64,000 bases of DNA from DATBRC01 sp036560485 (GCA_036560485.1 DATBRC010000076.1:1-64000), one strand, 5' to 3'. Positions 7,649-16,837 are shown, counted from the first letter of the stretch. The notes: generated from the letters alone by a model not told the origin. Program-made: numbers and translations.

Positions 7649-8914
7649 ATGGACATCAAACAATACATGAACGAAGTCGGTCAGCGCGCACGCCAGGCAT
7701 CGCGCGCCATGGCCAAGGCCGACACATCCGCCAAGAACAAGGCGCTGTCATTGATCGCCACTGCCATTCGTCGCGATGCTGCTGCATTAAGCGCCGCCAA
7801 CCAAAAAGACCTCAGCGCTGCACGCGCCAATGGTTTGGCGGAAGCGATGCTGGACCGTTTGACCTTATCAGATAAAGCGATTGCCACCATGGCGGAAGGC
7901 CTGGAGCAAATCGTCGCACTGGCTGATCCGATCGGTGAAATCTCCAACATGAAATATCGGCCAAGCGGTATCCAGGTCGGACAGATGCGCGTGCCGCTTG
8001 GCGTGATCGGTATCATTTATGAAGCGCGCCCGAACGTCACCGTCGATGCTGCTGGGCTGTGCATCAAGAGCGGCAACGCAACCATCCTGCGCGGTGGCTC
8101 GGAAGCGATTCATTGCAATCAAGCGTTGGCGAAACTGGTGCAGGAAGGCTTGGCTGGTGCCGGCTTGCCGGCCGATGCAGTGCAGATTGTTGAAACCACG
8201 GATCGTGCTGCAGTCGGCGAACTGATCACGATGCCGCAATATGTGGACGTCATCGTGCCGCGCGGCGGCAAAGGATTGATCGAGCGCCTGATGCGCGAAT
8301 CCAAGGTACCGATGATCAAACATCTGGATGGCATTTGCCATGTCTACATCGACGACAAGGCTGACATCGACAAGGCGCTGAAAGTCGCATTCAACGCCAA
8401 GTGTCATCGTTACGGCACCTGCAATACGATGGAAACATTGCTGGTCGCACGCGGCATCGCTTCGCAAGTATTACCGGCGCTTGCCAAGTTGTACGCAGAA
8501 AAAGAAGTCGAACTGCGCGGCGACGATGAATCACGTCAGGTGCTCAAAGGTTATCCGCATCTGGTATCCGCCACGGAAGAAGACTGGAGCACCGAATACC
8601 TGGCAGCGATTCTCGCGGTCAAGGTCGTCAGCGGCGTCGATGAAGCGATTGAACACATCAATACTTATTCATCTCAACATACCGATGCAATCGTTACCGA
8701 AGATTACAGCCGCGCGATGCGTTTCCTGCGCGAAGTCGATTCCGCTTCCGTGATGGTCAATGCATCGACTCGTTTTGCCGATGGATTTGAATACGGCCTT
8801 GGTGCAGAAATCGGCATTTCGAATGACAAACTGCACGCTCGCGGGCCGGTTGGACTGGAAGGATTGACTTCATTGAAATATGTCGTATTCGGTCATGGCG
8901 AAGTGCGCCAATAA
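7649..8914 (+). CDS. proA: Glutamate-5-semialdehyde dehydrogenase (gamma-glutamyl phosphate reductase)
   Basis: Second enzyme of proline synthesis: NADPH-dependent reduction of gamma-glutamyl phosphate. The aldehyde-dehydrogenase fold is clear: GVIGIIYEARPNVTVDAAGLCIKSGNA in the cofactor-binding half (about 120-150) and the active-site cysteine in RYGTCNTMETLLV near residue 255. The C-terminus EYGLGAEIGISNDKLHARGP with GLTSLKYVV is diagnostic. Length 421 aa is normal. proB is not adjacent, as is common in Burkholderiales. Confidence 0.96.
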   Translation: MDIKQYMNEVGQRARQASRAMAKADTSAKNKALSLIATAIRRDAAALSAANQKDLSAARANGLAEAMLDRLTLSDKAIATMAEGLEQIVALADPIGEISNMKYRPSGIQVGQMRVPLGVIGIIYEARPNVTVDAAGLCIKSGNATILRGGSEAIHCNQALAKLVQEGLAGAGLPADAVQIVETTDRAAVGELITMPQYVDVIVPRGGKGLIERLMRESKVPMIKHLDGICHVYIDDKADIDKALKVAFNAKCHRYGTCNTMETLLVARGIASQVLPALAKLYAEKEVELRGDDESRQVLKGYPHLVSATEEDWSTEYLAAILAVKVVSGVDEAIEHINTYSSQHTDAIVTEDYSRAMRFLREVDSASVMVNASTRFADGFEYGLGAEIGISNDKLHARGPVGLEGLTSLKYVVFGHGEVRQ

Positions 8915-8923
8915 AGCTTACGA

Positions 8924-10087
8924 ATGAACCAATCCCTTTTTAATACATATGCAGAAAATTCTGTACATCTCATAGATGGCACAGTTAACTTTAATGCGAT
9001 ATTTGGAAAGGGTAGCAAAGTAATCGCTGCTTTGATTTTTCTTGTCTTATGCTCGGTCCTCTTTTTGAGCCTCGTACACAAAACGAAAAATCACGATGGA
9101 ATCGTTGACAATATCGTGTTATTTCTTTTGTTGCTTGTCAATGCTGGAAGATTTTGGCAAGGACACCATAAAAGTTTGATTCTCGATGCAACCGGAATCC
9201 GCTATCAATCCGGGCTGCCACATTTTTTGCAACAATGGGATCCAAACTGGAATGTTACATGGGAAGACATCAAACGCATTGATTGGCTTTCCACACCAAG
9301 CCCAGTACGTTCATTTTCATTCCCGGGAAAAATCCAAGTCATAACAAACTTGGCGAATCATACAATCAATGCATCACTATGGGCTGATTCGGCCAATTTT
9401 GCAGCATGGCGACAAGCGCGCAAAAATATTCAAAGAAGAACAAAGTGGCCCAACAAGATTATCATGCCATCCGCTAGCGATTGGGCTAGCCTGCCGCTTG
9501 TACAGATTCTGTCCAAAACTGAATTTCCATTACCTGAATACTCTCCATCTATAAATCAGTTGAACGGTTTCGATTTGGCAAAGAATTCTGCGTCGCGTCT
9601 TGCACTATGGGTGCTTGCTTGTATATGCGCATATTCTTTATTCGAATTATTCATTTACCGTTTTATGTGGCTACCGGAAATCCCTTGGAGTTTTTTCGCT
9701 GTAATTGCGTTAACTGCATTGGCAATTTCCATTATGGTGTTGACTCAACAAGAAGTTCCGCTTGCAGAATCTTTGGGAGTCAGTGTTTTGATTGGACCGA
9801 GCATCGCAACAGCATGCTTTTTCCTTGCGCTACGTATGAATGCATGGACAAGTGAATCACCCATTTTAGCTACTTATACATTAAGCCAGAATGGAGAACT
9901 GATACCTTCCGACCAAACATTACCGAAACTACAATTCCTGAATGAAGTTGAATATTGGACAAACCAGAAGCCGGCCAGTCAACATCGCTTTCAGTTATAC
10001 AAAGGGGTGTTAAACTTTTATGAGCTTGACCTAGATGATTATCATAATCAGATAAGGCCATTCTACGAAAAACTGTATGGACGCTAA
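8924..10087 (+). CDS. Unrecognised multi-pass membrane protein
   Basis: I do not recognise this 387-aa protein. It has two N-terminal hydrophobic helices (about 32-52 and 60-78). A soluble part at about 80-215, rich in Trp and polar residues (for example WNVTWEDIKRIDWLS), could be a PH-like beta domain. Three more helices follow at about 226-247, 253-273 and 283-305, then a polar C-terminal tail. It starts 10 bp after proA but is clearly more AT-rich than proA and hemJ, suggesting later acquisition. No catalytic motif is visible. Confidence 0.7.
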   Translation: MNQSLFNTYAENSVHLIDGTVNFNAIFGKGSKVIAALIFLVLCSVLFLSLVHKTKNHDGIVDNIVLFLLLLVNAGRFWQGHHKSLILDATGIRYQSGLPHFLQQWDPNWNVTWEDIKRIDWLSTPSPVRSFSFPGKIQVITNLANHTINASLWADSANFAAWRQARKNIQRRTKWPNKIIMPSASDWASLPLVQILSKTEFPLPEYSPSINQLNGFDLAKNSASRLALWVLACICAYSLFELFIYRFMWLPEIPWSFFAVIALTALAISIMVLTQQEVPLAESLGVSVLIGPSIATACFFLALRMNAWTSESPILATYTLSQNGELIPSDQTLPKLQFLNEVEYWTNQKPASQHRFQLYKGVLNFYELDLDDYHNQIRPFYEKLYGR

Positions 10088-10122
10088 TTTTTTCATGAAT
10101 TCTTTTAATAAAGTCACATATC

Positions 10123-10557
10123 ATGCTCTGGTTTAAATCATTTCATATCGTCTTCGTCGTCTCCTGGTACGCCGGCCTGGTTTACTTGCCGCGCTTGTTC
10201 GTCAATCTGGCTGCAGTAGAAGACATCGCAACCACCGAGCGTTTGTTGTTGATGACCCGCAAGCTGTATCGCTTCACAACGATGCTCGCCGTTGTTGGAC
10301 TTGGATTGGGTCTGGTGCTGTGGCTGCACTATGGGATCGGCAAAACATCGGAAGGATTCAGCGCAGCAGGCTGGTTACAGGCAAAACTATTTTTTGTCAT
10401 TTTATTTATCGGCTACCACCACGCATGCGGTTCACTGTTGAAGAAATTCGAGAACAACCAGAACAAGCATAGCGAAAAGTGGTTCCGCGTTTTTAATGAA
10501 GTACCGGTTTTATTGTTGCTCGCAATCGTGATCCTGGTGGTGGTCAAACCGTTTTAA
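10123..10557 (+). CDS. hemJ: HemJ-like protoporphyrinogen oxidase / CopD-family membrane protein
   Basis: HemJ oxidises protoporphyrinogen IX in heme synthesis in bacteria lacking HemG or HemY. The 144-aa product matches the family: WFKSFHIVFVVSWYAGLVYLPRLFV at the N-terminus (with the conserved His and Arg), GWLQAKLFFVILFIGYHH in the third helix (conserved Lys) and WFRVFNEVPVLLLLAIVILVVVKPF at the end. Four membrane helices are visible. Many annotations call this CopD family; the N- and C-terminal signatures favour HemJ. Confidence 0.8.
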   Translation: MLWFKSFHIVFVVSWYAGLVYLPRLFVNLAAVEDIATTERLLLMTRKLYRFTTMLAVVGLGLGLVLWLHYGIGKTSEGFSAAGWLQAKLFFVILFIGYHHACGSLLKKFENNQNKHSEKWFRVFNEVPVLLLLAIVILVVVKPF

Positions 10558-10600
10558 ATTCAGCGCGTGCAGTATCAGTTTCTTCATCGGTTTCTTTCAA

Positions 10601-10621
10601 GCTCTGACGCGGCGTCAGAGC
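10601..10621. terminator. Hairpin after hemJ
   Basis: Inverted repeat GCTCTGACG-CGG-CGTCAGAGC, a perfect 9-bp stem with a 3-nt loop, 44 bp beyond the hemJ stop. There is no T-tract, so intrinsic termination is weak at best. It may be an mRNA-end hairpin or a leader element of the next gene. Confidence 0.4.
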
Positions 10622-10653
10622 AGTAGCTTCACTACGGATAAAGGGTTCTCCAT

Positions 10654-11862
10654 ATGTCACATGCATTTTCCTATTTTTGCCCTTGCCCGCGCGGCCTGGA
10701 AGCAGCACTCGCCGAAGAACTTGGCGAAATCTCGCAGCAACATCCGACACTCAAAGTACACAATCAAGTTCCCGGCGGCGTCCATTGCTCTGGGCAATTG
10801 GCCGATGCATATCGCATCAATCTGCATTCACGCATTGCGTCACGCGTACTGCTGCGCATCGCGCATTGCAGCTACACCAATGAAAACGACATTTACGATC
10901 TGACACTAGCGCAAACTTGGGAAGACTGGTTCAGCGTGCATCACACGATTCGCATCGATGTCACCGCGATCAAATCACCGCTAAAAAGCCTGGAGTTCAC
11001 CACGTTGAAAATCAAGGATGCAATTTGCGATCGCTTCCGTGAGCAGTTTTCAGAACGGCCATCGGTGAATACCAAGACACCGGACATGCGTATCGTCGGC
11101 TTCCTCGATGCGCGTAATTTCACGCTGTATCTCGACACATCCGGCGAAGCATTGTTCAAACGTGGCTGGCGCCTCGATACCGGCGATGCGCCGCTACGCG
11201 AAAATCTTGCAGCAGGATTATTACGTGTCTCCGGCTGGAAACCCGGCATGGTATTGTTCGATCCGATGTGCGGCTCCGGCACTATCTTGGCGGAAGCAGC
11301 GCAAATGGTGGCGGGCATTCCACCCGGCGCCAAACGTTCGTTCGCATTCGAAAAATTCCACGACTTCAATGCCGCAGAATGGCTGACCATCAAAGGCAGC
11401 ATCAAACCGAATCCGCTTCCCGCCACACCAACCATTTTCGGCAGCGATATCTCCGGCGACATGATTACGATGACGCGCAATAATTTGAACAAGGCAGGCA
11501 TCCTGTTTGAAGTCCCGCTGAAACAGATCGAAGCACAAGAAGTCAAACCGCCGTCAGACGTACCAGGCATCATGCTGACCAATCCACCGTACGGAGAACG
11601 AATCGGCGTGCGCGGCGATAGCACGGTTGAACCGGATGAAATGGCGACTTCATTCTTCAGCGCATTCGGCACGACGCTGAAACAGCGCTTCGCCGGTTGG
11701 TCAGTATTCCTGTTCACCGCTGATCTCGGCTTGCCGAAATTATTGCGCTTGAAAGAATCGCGCAAAACGCCGTTCTTCAACGGCGCGATTGAGTGCCGCT
11801 TGTTCCGCTTTGATATGGTTGCTGGATTTAATCGGCGTGAGGCGGCCAAACCAAAAGCGTAA
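10654..11862 (+). CDS. THUMP-domain class I SAM-dependent RNA methyltransferase (RlmL/RlmKL N-terminal type)
   Basis: Predicted 23S rRNA guanine-N2 methyltransferase of the RlmL/YcbY type. The N-terminus YFCPCPRGLEAALAEELGEI plus the THUMP region (about 50-160) binds RNA. The Rossmann methyltransferase domain has SAM motif I FDPMCGSGTILAEAA near residue 201 and the catalytic NPPYGERIG near residue 307. At 402 aa it corresponds to RlmL without the RlmK half of the E. coli fusion. The exact target base is inferred from family membership only. A CATATG start with GGTTCTCC upstream gives a weak ribosome binding site. Confidence 0.87.
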   Translation: MSHAFSYFCPCPRGLEAALAEELGEISQQHPTLKVHNQVPGGVHCSGQLADAYRINLHSRIASRVLLRIAHCSYTNENDIYDLTLAQTWEDWFSVHHTIRIDVTAIKSPLKSLEFTTLKIKDAICDRFREQFSERPSVNTKTPDMRIVGFLDARNFTLYLDTSGEALFKRGWRLDTGDAPLRENLAAGLLRVSGWKPGMVLFDPMCGSGTILAEAAQMVAGIPPGAKRSFAFEKFHDFNAAEWLTIKGSIKPNPLPATPTIFGSDISGDMITMTRNNLNKAGILFEVPLKQIEAQEVKPPSDVPGIMLTNPPYGERIGVRGDSTVEPDEMATSFFSAFGTTLKQRFAGWSVFLFTADLGLPKLLRLKESRKTPFFNGAIECRLFRFDMVAGFNRREAAKPKA

Positions 11863-12252
11863 TCAACTTGTAGTACATCAATCGACTTGACTACAACTGC
11901 CCTAGTAGTCCGACATGCTCCAATTTTCGGTTTCTGGCGTGCGGCTCGAAGGCGATTGCGTTGTTGCCGATGATCGACAAGGGGCCACCATGTTTGCGCT
12001 CGGCGCCTAGCACTCACCTTCAAGCCACACGTCATACCGCTTCGCTAACCGCAAATTGAAGCATGTCGAGCCACTAGTAGAAATACTTGTTTTCCCATGC
12101 GTATCATTTATGCATATGCAGCAATGCCGCTATCTTTCTAGCGTAAATTTACAAGATCAAATTCCCATCTACATTTCTGCTACCTCGCCAACAATGCACG
12201 CATTTTGCGTCGCACAATTCATCGCTGTGCTGCATTGCAGTGTCAAAATAGT
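11863..12252. other. Intergenic region without a recognised gene
   Basis: The 530-bp gap before the acyl-CoA ligase gene holds no reading frame with recognisable coding character. The first part has a weak inverted repeat (TTGTAGT...ACTACAA near 11870-11900) after the methyltransferase gene. The middle (about 11910-12060) is GC-rich, unlike the AT-rich remainder, and could be an eroded gene fragment that I cannot identify. Confidence 0.5.
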
Positions 12253-12295
12253 TTGATAAAAATCAAATAGAAAACATTGCAAATTTAACTAGATT
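12253..12295 (+). promoter_or_regulatory. FNR/Anr-type box with -10 element upstream of the acyl-CoA ligase
   Basis: TTGAT-AAAA-ATCAA (12253-12266) is a perfect match to the FNR consensus TTGATNNNNATCAA. A -10-like TAGATT lies at 12290-12295, so the box centre is about 30 bp upstream of the -10, the class II activator position near -41.5. The predicted transcript starts near 12302, about 90 nt before the ATG at 12394. This suggests oxygen-limited induction by an FNR/CRP-family protein. Confidence 0.65.
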
Positions 12296-12393
12296 TGTTA
12301 TTGTTACGACAATTCCTTGACGATTGTAGAAGGAAGGACGAAGAGACATGTTGCACCGTTCCTATTCAAATAAAAATTTAAATTATAAAAATC

Positions 12394-14001
12394 ATGATGA
12401 CACCTATCGATTGGCTGGAAAAAAGGGAGCAATTGTCGCCCGACCATATTGCATTGATTGACCGCGTCGACGACATTGGCAAGCAAATTAGTTACAAGCA
12501 GTTCAACGCACAAGCAAATCAAACTGCGCGTTTTTTACGCGAAGGTCTGCATCTTCAGAAGGGCGATATCGTCGCCGTTTTGTCGACCAACTGCGTGCAA
12601 TATCTGGATGTTCTGTTCGCCTGCAACAAGCTTGGCACCATCATGCAGAACATCAATTGGCGTCTCGCTGTTCCTGAACTTGCACAGATACTCAACGATG
12701 CGCAGCCCAAGGTGTTGATCTATAGCTCCGACTTCGCGGATACCGTGCGCAAGTTGCGGCAACGTGGTGACGTGTCGATTGAACAGTACGTCGCGCTCGG
12801 CGACAAGGCGCAGGAATTCGACATCGCGTTCAATCAACGAAGCGGCTTCAGTACGACAACGCCTGACATAGCGCAGATCGATGCAAGCGATCCTTGGGTG
12901 CTCTGCTATACCGGCGGCACCACCGGCTTGCCGAAAGCCGCAATTCAAACGTACGAGAACATCATGGCCAACGCCGTCAACACGCTGGTCAGCTGGGGAC
13001 TCGACAGCAAGGATTGCGCGATTCTCAACGCGCCGATGTTCCATACCGGCGGTCTGAATGTATTTACGACACCGCTTGTTTATGCGGGTGGTACATCGAT
13101 CGTTTGCAAGTCCTTTAATGTTGATCAAACCTTTGATCTGCTCGACGAAAAGCGCGCGACCGTTTTCTTCGGCGTGCCGACCATGTTCCAGATGCTGCAA
13201 GAAAATCCGCGCTGGGAGCAATCGAATTTTGATCATTTGAAACTGGTCATCAGCGGCGGCGCACCTTGCCCGATGACGGTGTATGAAAAGTTCTGGAACA
13301 AGAATGTCGATTTCAAGAGCGGCTTCGGCATGACAGAAGCCGGTCCAAATACATTCTGGCTGCCGAAAAATATGGTGAAACAAAAGCCGGGATCGGTTGG
13401 TTTTCCGCTGATGCATGTGGAAATAAAATTGATCGACCAGCACGGCATGGCAATTGCAGAACCCAACGTTGTCGGTGAACTGCTGATCCGCGGACCACAT
13501 CGCACGCCGGGCTATCGCAACAATCCGAAAGCAACGGCAGAAGCGATCGATGCGGATGGCTGGCTGCATTCAGGCGATCTGGCCTATCGCGATGAGGATG
13601 GGTGCTACTACATCGGCGGACGCCAGAAGGAAATGTATATCAGCGGCGGAGAGAACATTTATCCACTCGAAGTCGAAAGCACACTCTATACGCACCCCGC
13701 TGTGCGTGAAGCAGCCGTGTTCGGCGTTCACAGCAGCAAGTGGGGTGAAGTCGGACGTGCCGTCATTTCAGTCAAGCCGGGTGCATCCGTCACGGAAGAA
13801 TCGCTTGCCGCATGGATGCGCGAAAACCTGGCGCGCTACAAGGTGCCGCATCGTATTTTCATCACGGATGAATTGAAGAAAACTGCGGCCGGCAAGATAT
13901 CGAAGGCTGAGTTGAAAAGAGAATTCGGGATGCTAGATCCGGTAGATGATCGCCGCCGTGGTGAGCGGGGGACACAGGCTGATAGGAGACAGGCGGCGTA
14001 G
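12394..14001 (+). CDS. AMP-dependent acyl-CoA synthetase/ligase
   Basis: An adenylate-forming enzyme that activates a carboxylic acid as acyl-AMP and transfers it to CoA. The phosphate loop is CYTGGTTGLPKAAI near residue 169. The FGMTEAGP motif follows, then the hinge/C-terminal motif GGRQKEMYISGGENIYPLEVE at about 405. The catalytic lysine region is KKTAAGKISKAELKREFG near 497. Length 535 aa fits medium/long-chain fatty-acid or aryl-acid CoA ligases; the substrate cannot be read from sequence. It is monocistronic, behind an FNR-like box, and ends in a charged tail (DDRRRGERGTQADRRQ). Confidence 0.9.
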   Translation: MMTPIDWLEKREQLSPDHIALIDRVDDIGKQISYKQFNAQANQTARFLREGLHLQKGDIVAVLSTNCVQYLDVLFACNKLGTIMQNINWRLAVPELAQILNDAQPKVLIYSSDFADTVRKLRQRGDVSIEQYVALGDKAQEFDIAFNQRSGFSTTTPDIAQIDASDPWVLCYTGGTTGLPKAAIQTYENIMANAVNTLVSWGLDSKDCAILNAPMFHTGGLNVFTTPLVYAGGTSIVCKSFNVDQTFDLLDEKRATVFFGVPTMFQMLQENPRWEQSNFDHLKLVISGGAPCPMTVYEKFWNKNVDFKSGFGMTEAGPNTFWLPKNMVKQKPGSVGFPLMHVEIKLIDQHGMAIAEPNVVGELLIRGPHRTPGYRNNPKATAEAIDADGWLHSGDLAYRDEDGCYYIGGRQKEMYISGGENIYPLEVESTLYTHPAVREAAVFGVHSSKWGEVGRAVISVKPGASVTEESLAAWMRENLARYKVPHRIFITDELKKTAAGKISKAELKREFGMLDPVDDRRRGERGTQADRRQAA

Positions 14002-14053
14002 TTTGAAACTGTACGAGCCGTGACTTGATCGGTTTTGATGTATTAACACATGC

Positions 14054-14072
14054 GGCGCAATAATATTGCGCC
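14054..14072. terminator. Palindrome between convergent genes
   Basis: GGCGCAATA-A-TATTGCGCC is a perfect 9-bp inverted repeat with a single central base. It sits between the convergent stops at 14001 (+) and 14081 (-). It may form a hairpin on either transcript. No strong T-tract follows, so terminator function is tentative. Confidence 0.45.
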
Positions 14073-14080
14073 CTACTTGC

Positions 14081-14662
14081 TTATTTCTGTGAATCTAACA
14101 ATATCGAATCTTGAGCAGCATTAGGTGATTCACGATTAAAGTATTTTTTAGAGTTGTTTGAAAATCCAAATCGGAACTGCAGAATAAAGAATGCAATTGC
14201 CCCAACGATGTTAGCCATTTCCCCACCTGAGCGTTGAGCCGCATTGGAATACTCCAAACGATGAATTGGCCCTTGATTCGGCAAATAGCTTCCAATAATA
14301 ATGAGAATAAAATACATTATTAGCGACACAATGCCAGCCAAACGACCAATCTTTGTTCGCTGAATGATTCCTCGAACTGCCAAGACAGGCACGATCAAAA
14401 CAGGCACGATCAAAGCTAAACGTAATAATAAATCGCCAGAAAAATGTAGCATCGAGTTCAAATTGAAATTCGCTGCCAGAAAACCAAATGATTTATATAG
14501 CCCGTAAAACGTTGCGGGGATCGCAACGATCAAGGCAATCGTCAGTAGAATCAATGTTATCCATACGGAAAGAGGACGTTTCATGAGAATTCCCCTTGTA
14601 TCCTTTGGGCCGGAATCATTTAATTTCGCTGTCGGTGGCAAATATGGGTATTGATCGCTCAT
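14081..14662 (-). CDS. Small four-helix membrane protein, unrecognised
   Basis: A 193-aa protein of unknown function. A polar N-terminus (SDQYPYLPPTAKL) precedes four hydrophobic stretches, the first two being WITLILLTIALIVAIPATFYGL and LLLRLALIVPVLIVPVLAV. The start at 14662 is chosen because AGGGGAG lies about 12 nt upstream; the longer reading frame back to 14860 runs through the predicted promoter. A 15-bp in-frame tandem duplication in helix 2 gives the repeated residues LIVPV. The gene is preceded by a palindromic operator-like site (14765-14782) shared with other envelope genes here. Confidence 0.7.
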   Translation of the reverse strand: MSDQYPYLPPTAKLNDSGPKDTRGILMKRPLSVWITLILLTIALIVAIPATFYGLYKSFGFLAANFNLNSMLHFSGDLLLRLALIVPVLIVPVLAVRGIIQRTKIGRLAGIVSLIMYFILIIIGSYLPNQGPIHRLEYSNAAQRSGGEMANIVGAIAFFILQFRFGFSNNSKKYFNRESPNAAQDSILLDSQK

Positions 14663-14737
14663 AAAGACTTCTACTCCCCTGGAGTGAAATAGCACAAAAA
14701 TATTGCGCCTGCTGTTACGTAAGATGAGTTTTTGGCA

Positions 14738-14782
14738 GTTTAAAAGATTATTGTTTATCTGCACATCCCATAAACATGGGAT
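14738..14782 (-). promoter_or_regulatory. Palindromic operator-like site A with -10 element
   Basis: ATCCCAT-AAAC-ATGGGAT at 14765-14782. On the minus strand the hexamer TTAAAC (14743-14738), followed by TG, begins 21 bp beyond the palindrome. The intervening CAATAATC block matches site F at 61125 at the same spacing. It drives the 193-aa membrane protein with a predicted leader of about 70 nt. Confidence 0.55.
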
Positions 14783-14949
14783 GTAATGGCAGGTTTGGAG
14801 AGCAAACGCGAACGACCGGTTGAATCCGCCGCCGCTTCCTGCCATTCGAGTGTAGCTCAATTAAAAAATGAAATATGAAGCTGCAAGCACGCTCTAGATT
14901 CGCAACATGCTGTGCTGATCAAGTTAAATTTACTACTTGCAGTCAATCA

Positions 14950-16116
14950 TCACTGCCGCACCGAATGGGTGGACCGCCTCAAATGAGCCATCGGATGATC
15001 GTGTGGTGTCGCCTTGATTTCTCTTTGCTGCGGCTGAAGCTTGATGTTCAAACGCACCTCGTTTTTCGAATCGGCATTTTGAACTGCCTCATCATGGCTG
15101 ATTGCGCCTGCGTTATACAAATCGAGCAGCGCCTGATCGAAGGTTTGCATGCCCAGCTCACGCGACTTCGTCATGTATTCCTTGATTGTATTGAACTGGC
15201 CCTTCAGGATGATTTCGGAAAGCGTCGGTGTGTTGAGCATGATTTCTGCGGCGACGCGGCACGTGCCGTCTTTGGCAGCCACCAGGCGCTGCGAAATCAC
15301 CGCATGGACATGTGATGCCAGATCCATCAGCAATTGCTTTCTGCGCTCTTCCGGGAAGAAGTTGATCACGCGATCGAAGGTTTGATTCGCGCTGGTCGCG
15401 TGCAAAGTGGCAACGCACAAGTGGCCGGATTCTGCAAAGGCAATCGCCTGATCCATTGTTTCCGTATCGCGAATTTCGCCGATAAAAATGACATCCGGCG
15501 CTTGCCGAAGCGCATTCTTGAGAGCCTTGCTCCAACTCTGCGTATCAACAGCGATCTCGCGCTGCGTGACAAGGCTGTTCTTGCACTCATGAACATATTC
15601 AATCGGGTCTTCTACAGTAATGATGTGCCCGGTCGATTGGATGTTTCTGTGATCGATCATTGCTGCCAGACTGGTGGACTTGCCTGATCCAGAACTGCCG
15701 ACCATAAATACCAAACCGCGCTTGGCCATGATGATGTCTTTTAGAATCGCCGGCAGTTTGAGTTTGTCGAAGCTTGGAATTTCGGTTGGAATGGTGCGAA
15801 TCACCATGCCGACACATTGCTTTTGAATGTACGCATTGACGCGAAAACGTGAGAAGCCGAGGTCGATCGCGAAGTTGCATTCCATCTCCTGCGCAAATTC
15901 GTCCTGCTGTTTTTTATCCATGATCGACATCGCGTAAGCGTGCGACATCTCCGGCGTCAGCTTGGACGCGGACAAGGTACGCATGACGCCGTGACATTTG
16001 ATACTAGGCGGGAATCCAGCTGAAATGAACAAGTCGGAAGCACCTGATTTATGCGCTATCTCCAGCATCTCGTGCATCTCGTCACTGGCACGTTCTTTTA
16101 ATAATTGATTCGACAT
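14950..16116 (-). CDS. pilU: PilT/PilU-type pilus retraction ATPase (PilU-like)
   Basis: A hexameric ATPase of the type IV pilus retraction machinery. Walker A GSSGSGKST is at about 140-148. The Asp box VEDPIEYVHE, Walker B RQAPDVIFIGEIRD and His box ATLHATSANQTFDRVINFFP follow in order. The N-terminal PAS-like domain contains GASDLFISAG. At 388 aa with a longer C-terminal tail it is closer to PilU than PilT. It is solitary, with no pilT or pilin genes nearby. A GGGAGAG ribosome binding site precedes the ATG. Confidence 0.88.
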   Translation of the reverse strand: MSNQLLKERASDEMHEMLEIAHKSGASDLFISAGFPPSIKCHGVMRTLSASKLTPEMSHAYAMSIMDKKQQDEFAQEMECNFAIDLGFSRFRVNAYIQKQCVGMVIRTIPTEIPSFDKLKLPAILKDIIMAKRGLVFMVGSSGSGKSTSLAAMIDHRNIQSTGHIITVEDPIEYVHECKNSLVTQREIAVDTQSWSKALKNALRQAPDVIFIGEIRDTETMDQAIAFAESGHLCVATLHATSANQTFDRVINFFPEERRKQLLMDLASHVHAVISQRLVAAKDGTCRVAAEIMLNTPTLSEIILKGQFNTIKEYMTKSRELGMQTFDQALLDLYNAGAISHDEAVQNADSKNEVRLNIKLQPQQREIKATPHDHPMAHLRRSTHSVRQ

Positions 16117-16468
16117 ATGGCTCTCCCTTGGTCCCTAGGCAACACGATTCGGATAAATCCCCCTGGTACTGCACAGCCGAATAGTGTCCCGGCATAAACG
16201 CCGCAGTGCACGGCGAATCTTTCTATTTGTTAATATTTTGTCATCAAATTCTATGCTGGTCAGGGCCAAGAAGCAATCGAAATTTTTCGATGCAGCAGTG
16301 CCATTTCTTGTTTCTTATATTCAACGAAATGACCCACCTGAAATTATAGTGCTCCCCCTTATCGATCGTATCGAATGACACCAGCCTCTCGCACTCTCCT
16401 GACACAACGCTGTCAGGAGCCCTCCCGCATGATGTGTCCATGCCATGTGGCATTTTACGGAGCGCATC
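16117..16468. other. Intergenic region between pilU and the VOC gene
   Basis: About 350 bp between the divergent pilU and VOC-family genes. It is AT-rich around 16220-16260 (TTGTTAATATTTTGTCATC) and should carry promoters for both sides. I see no gene, repeat or clear operator. A GC-rich imperfect hairpin (CTGACA...TGTCAG) lies near 16398-16416. Confidence 0.5.
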
Positions 16469-16837
16469 ATGCAAACAAAAATCAATTGGTTCGAAATTCC
16501 TGCATCTGACTTTTCACGCGCGGTTCGTTTTTATGAATCGATCTTTGAAAAGAAACTAAGAGTCGAAAAGTTTGGCGGTGGCCAATTAGGCGTATTCACG
16601 AATACGGATGGTGAAAGTTTTGGCGGCGTCATGCAAGGTGAAGGTTGCACGCCAGGTAGCGATGGCACGGTGATCTATCTCGATGCGAGTCCTGCAATTG
16701 ACCAGGTCATTGCACGCATCAAAACAGCGGGCGGGCGGATCAAGATGGACAAGTTCGCTTTGCCCGATTCGATGGGGTATATCGCACACTTTATCGATAC
16801 GGAAGGCAATCGTCTCGCATTGCATTCGATGGCTTGA
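16469..16837 (+). CDS. VOC-superfamily (glyoxalase/dioxygenase-like) protein
   Basis: A 122-aa protein with one vicinal-oxygen-chelate domain. It opens INWFEIPASDFSRAVRFYESIF, typical of the family, and closes with YIAHFIDTEGNRLALHSM, which holds a metal-site glutamate. The start at 16469 has GGAG upstream and matches the domain start. It is the first gene of a tight unit with an EVE-domain protein and a WYL regulator. The substrate is unknown. Confidence 0.8.
   Translation: MQTKINWFEIPASDFSRAVRFYESIFEKKLRVEKFGGGQLGVFTNTDGESFGGVMQGEGCTPGSDGTVIYLDASPAIDQVIARIKTAGGRIKMDKFALPDSMGYIAHFIDTEGNRLALHSMA

Noticed and set aside
10941..12035. Long 364-codon frame on the minus strand opposite the RNA methyltransferase
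   Set aside because: It lies antisense to a clear methyltransferase gene, is rich in Arg, Ser and Pro as typical of shadow frames, and shows no domain.
14765..14782. Palindromes of the ATCCCATA...TATGGGAT type as terminators
   Set aside because: They are AT-centred, lack T-tracts, and lie upstream of starts rather than after stops. Operator function fits better.
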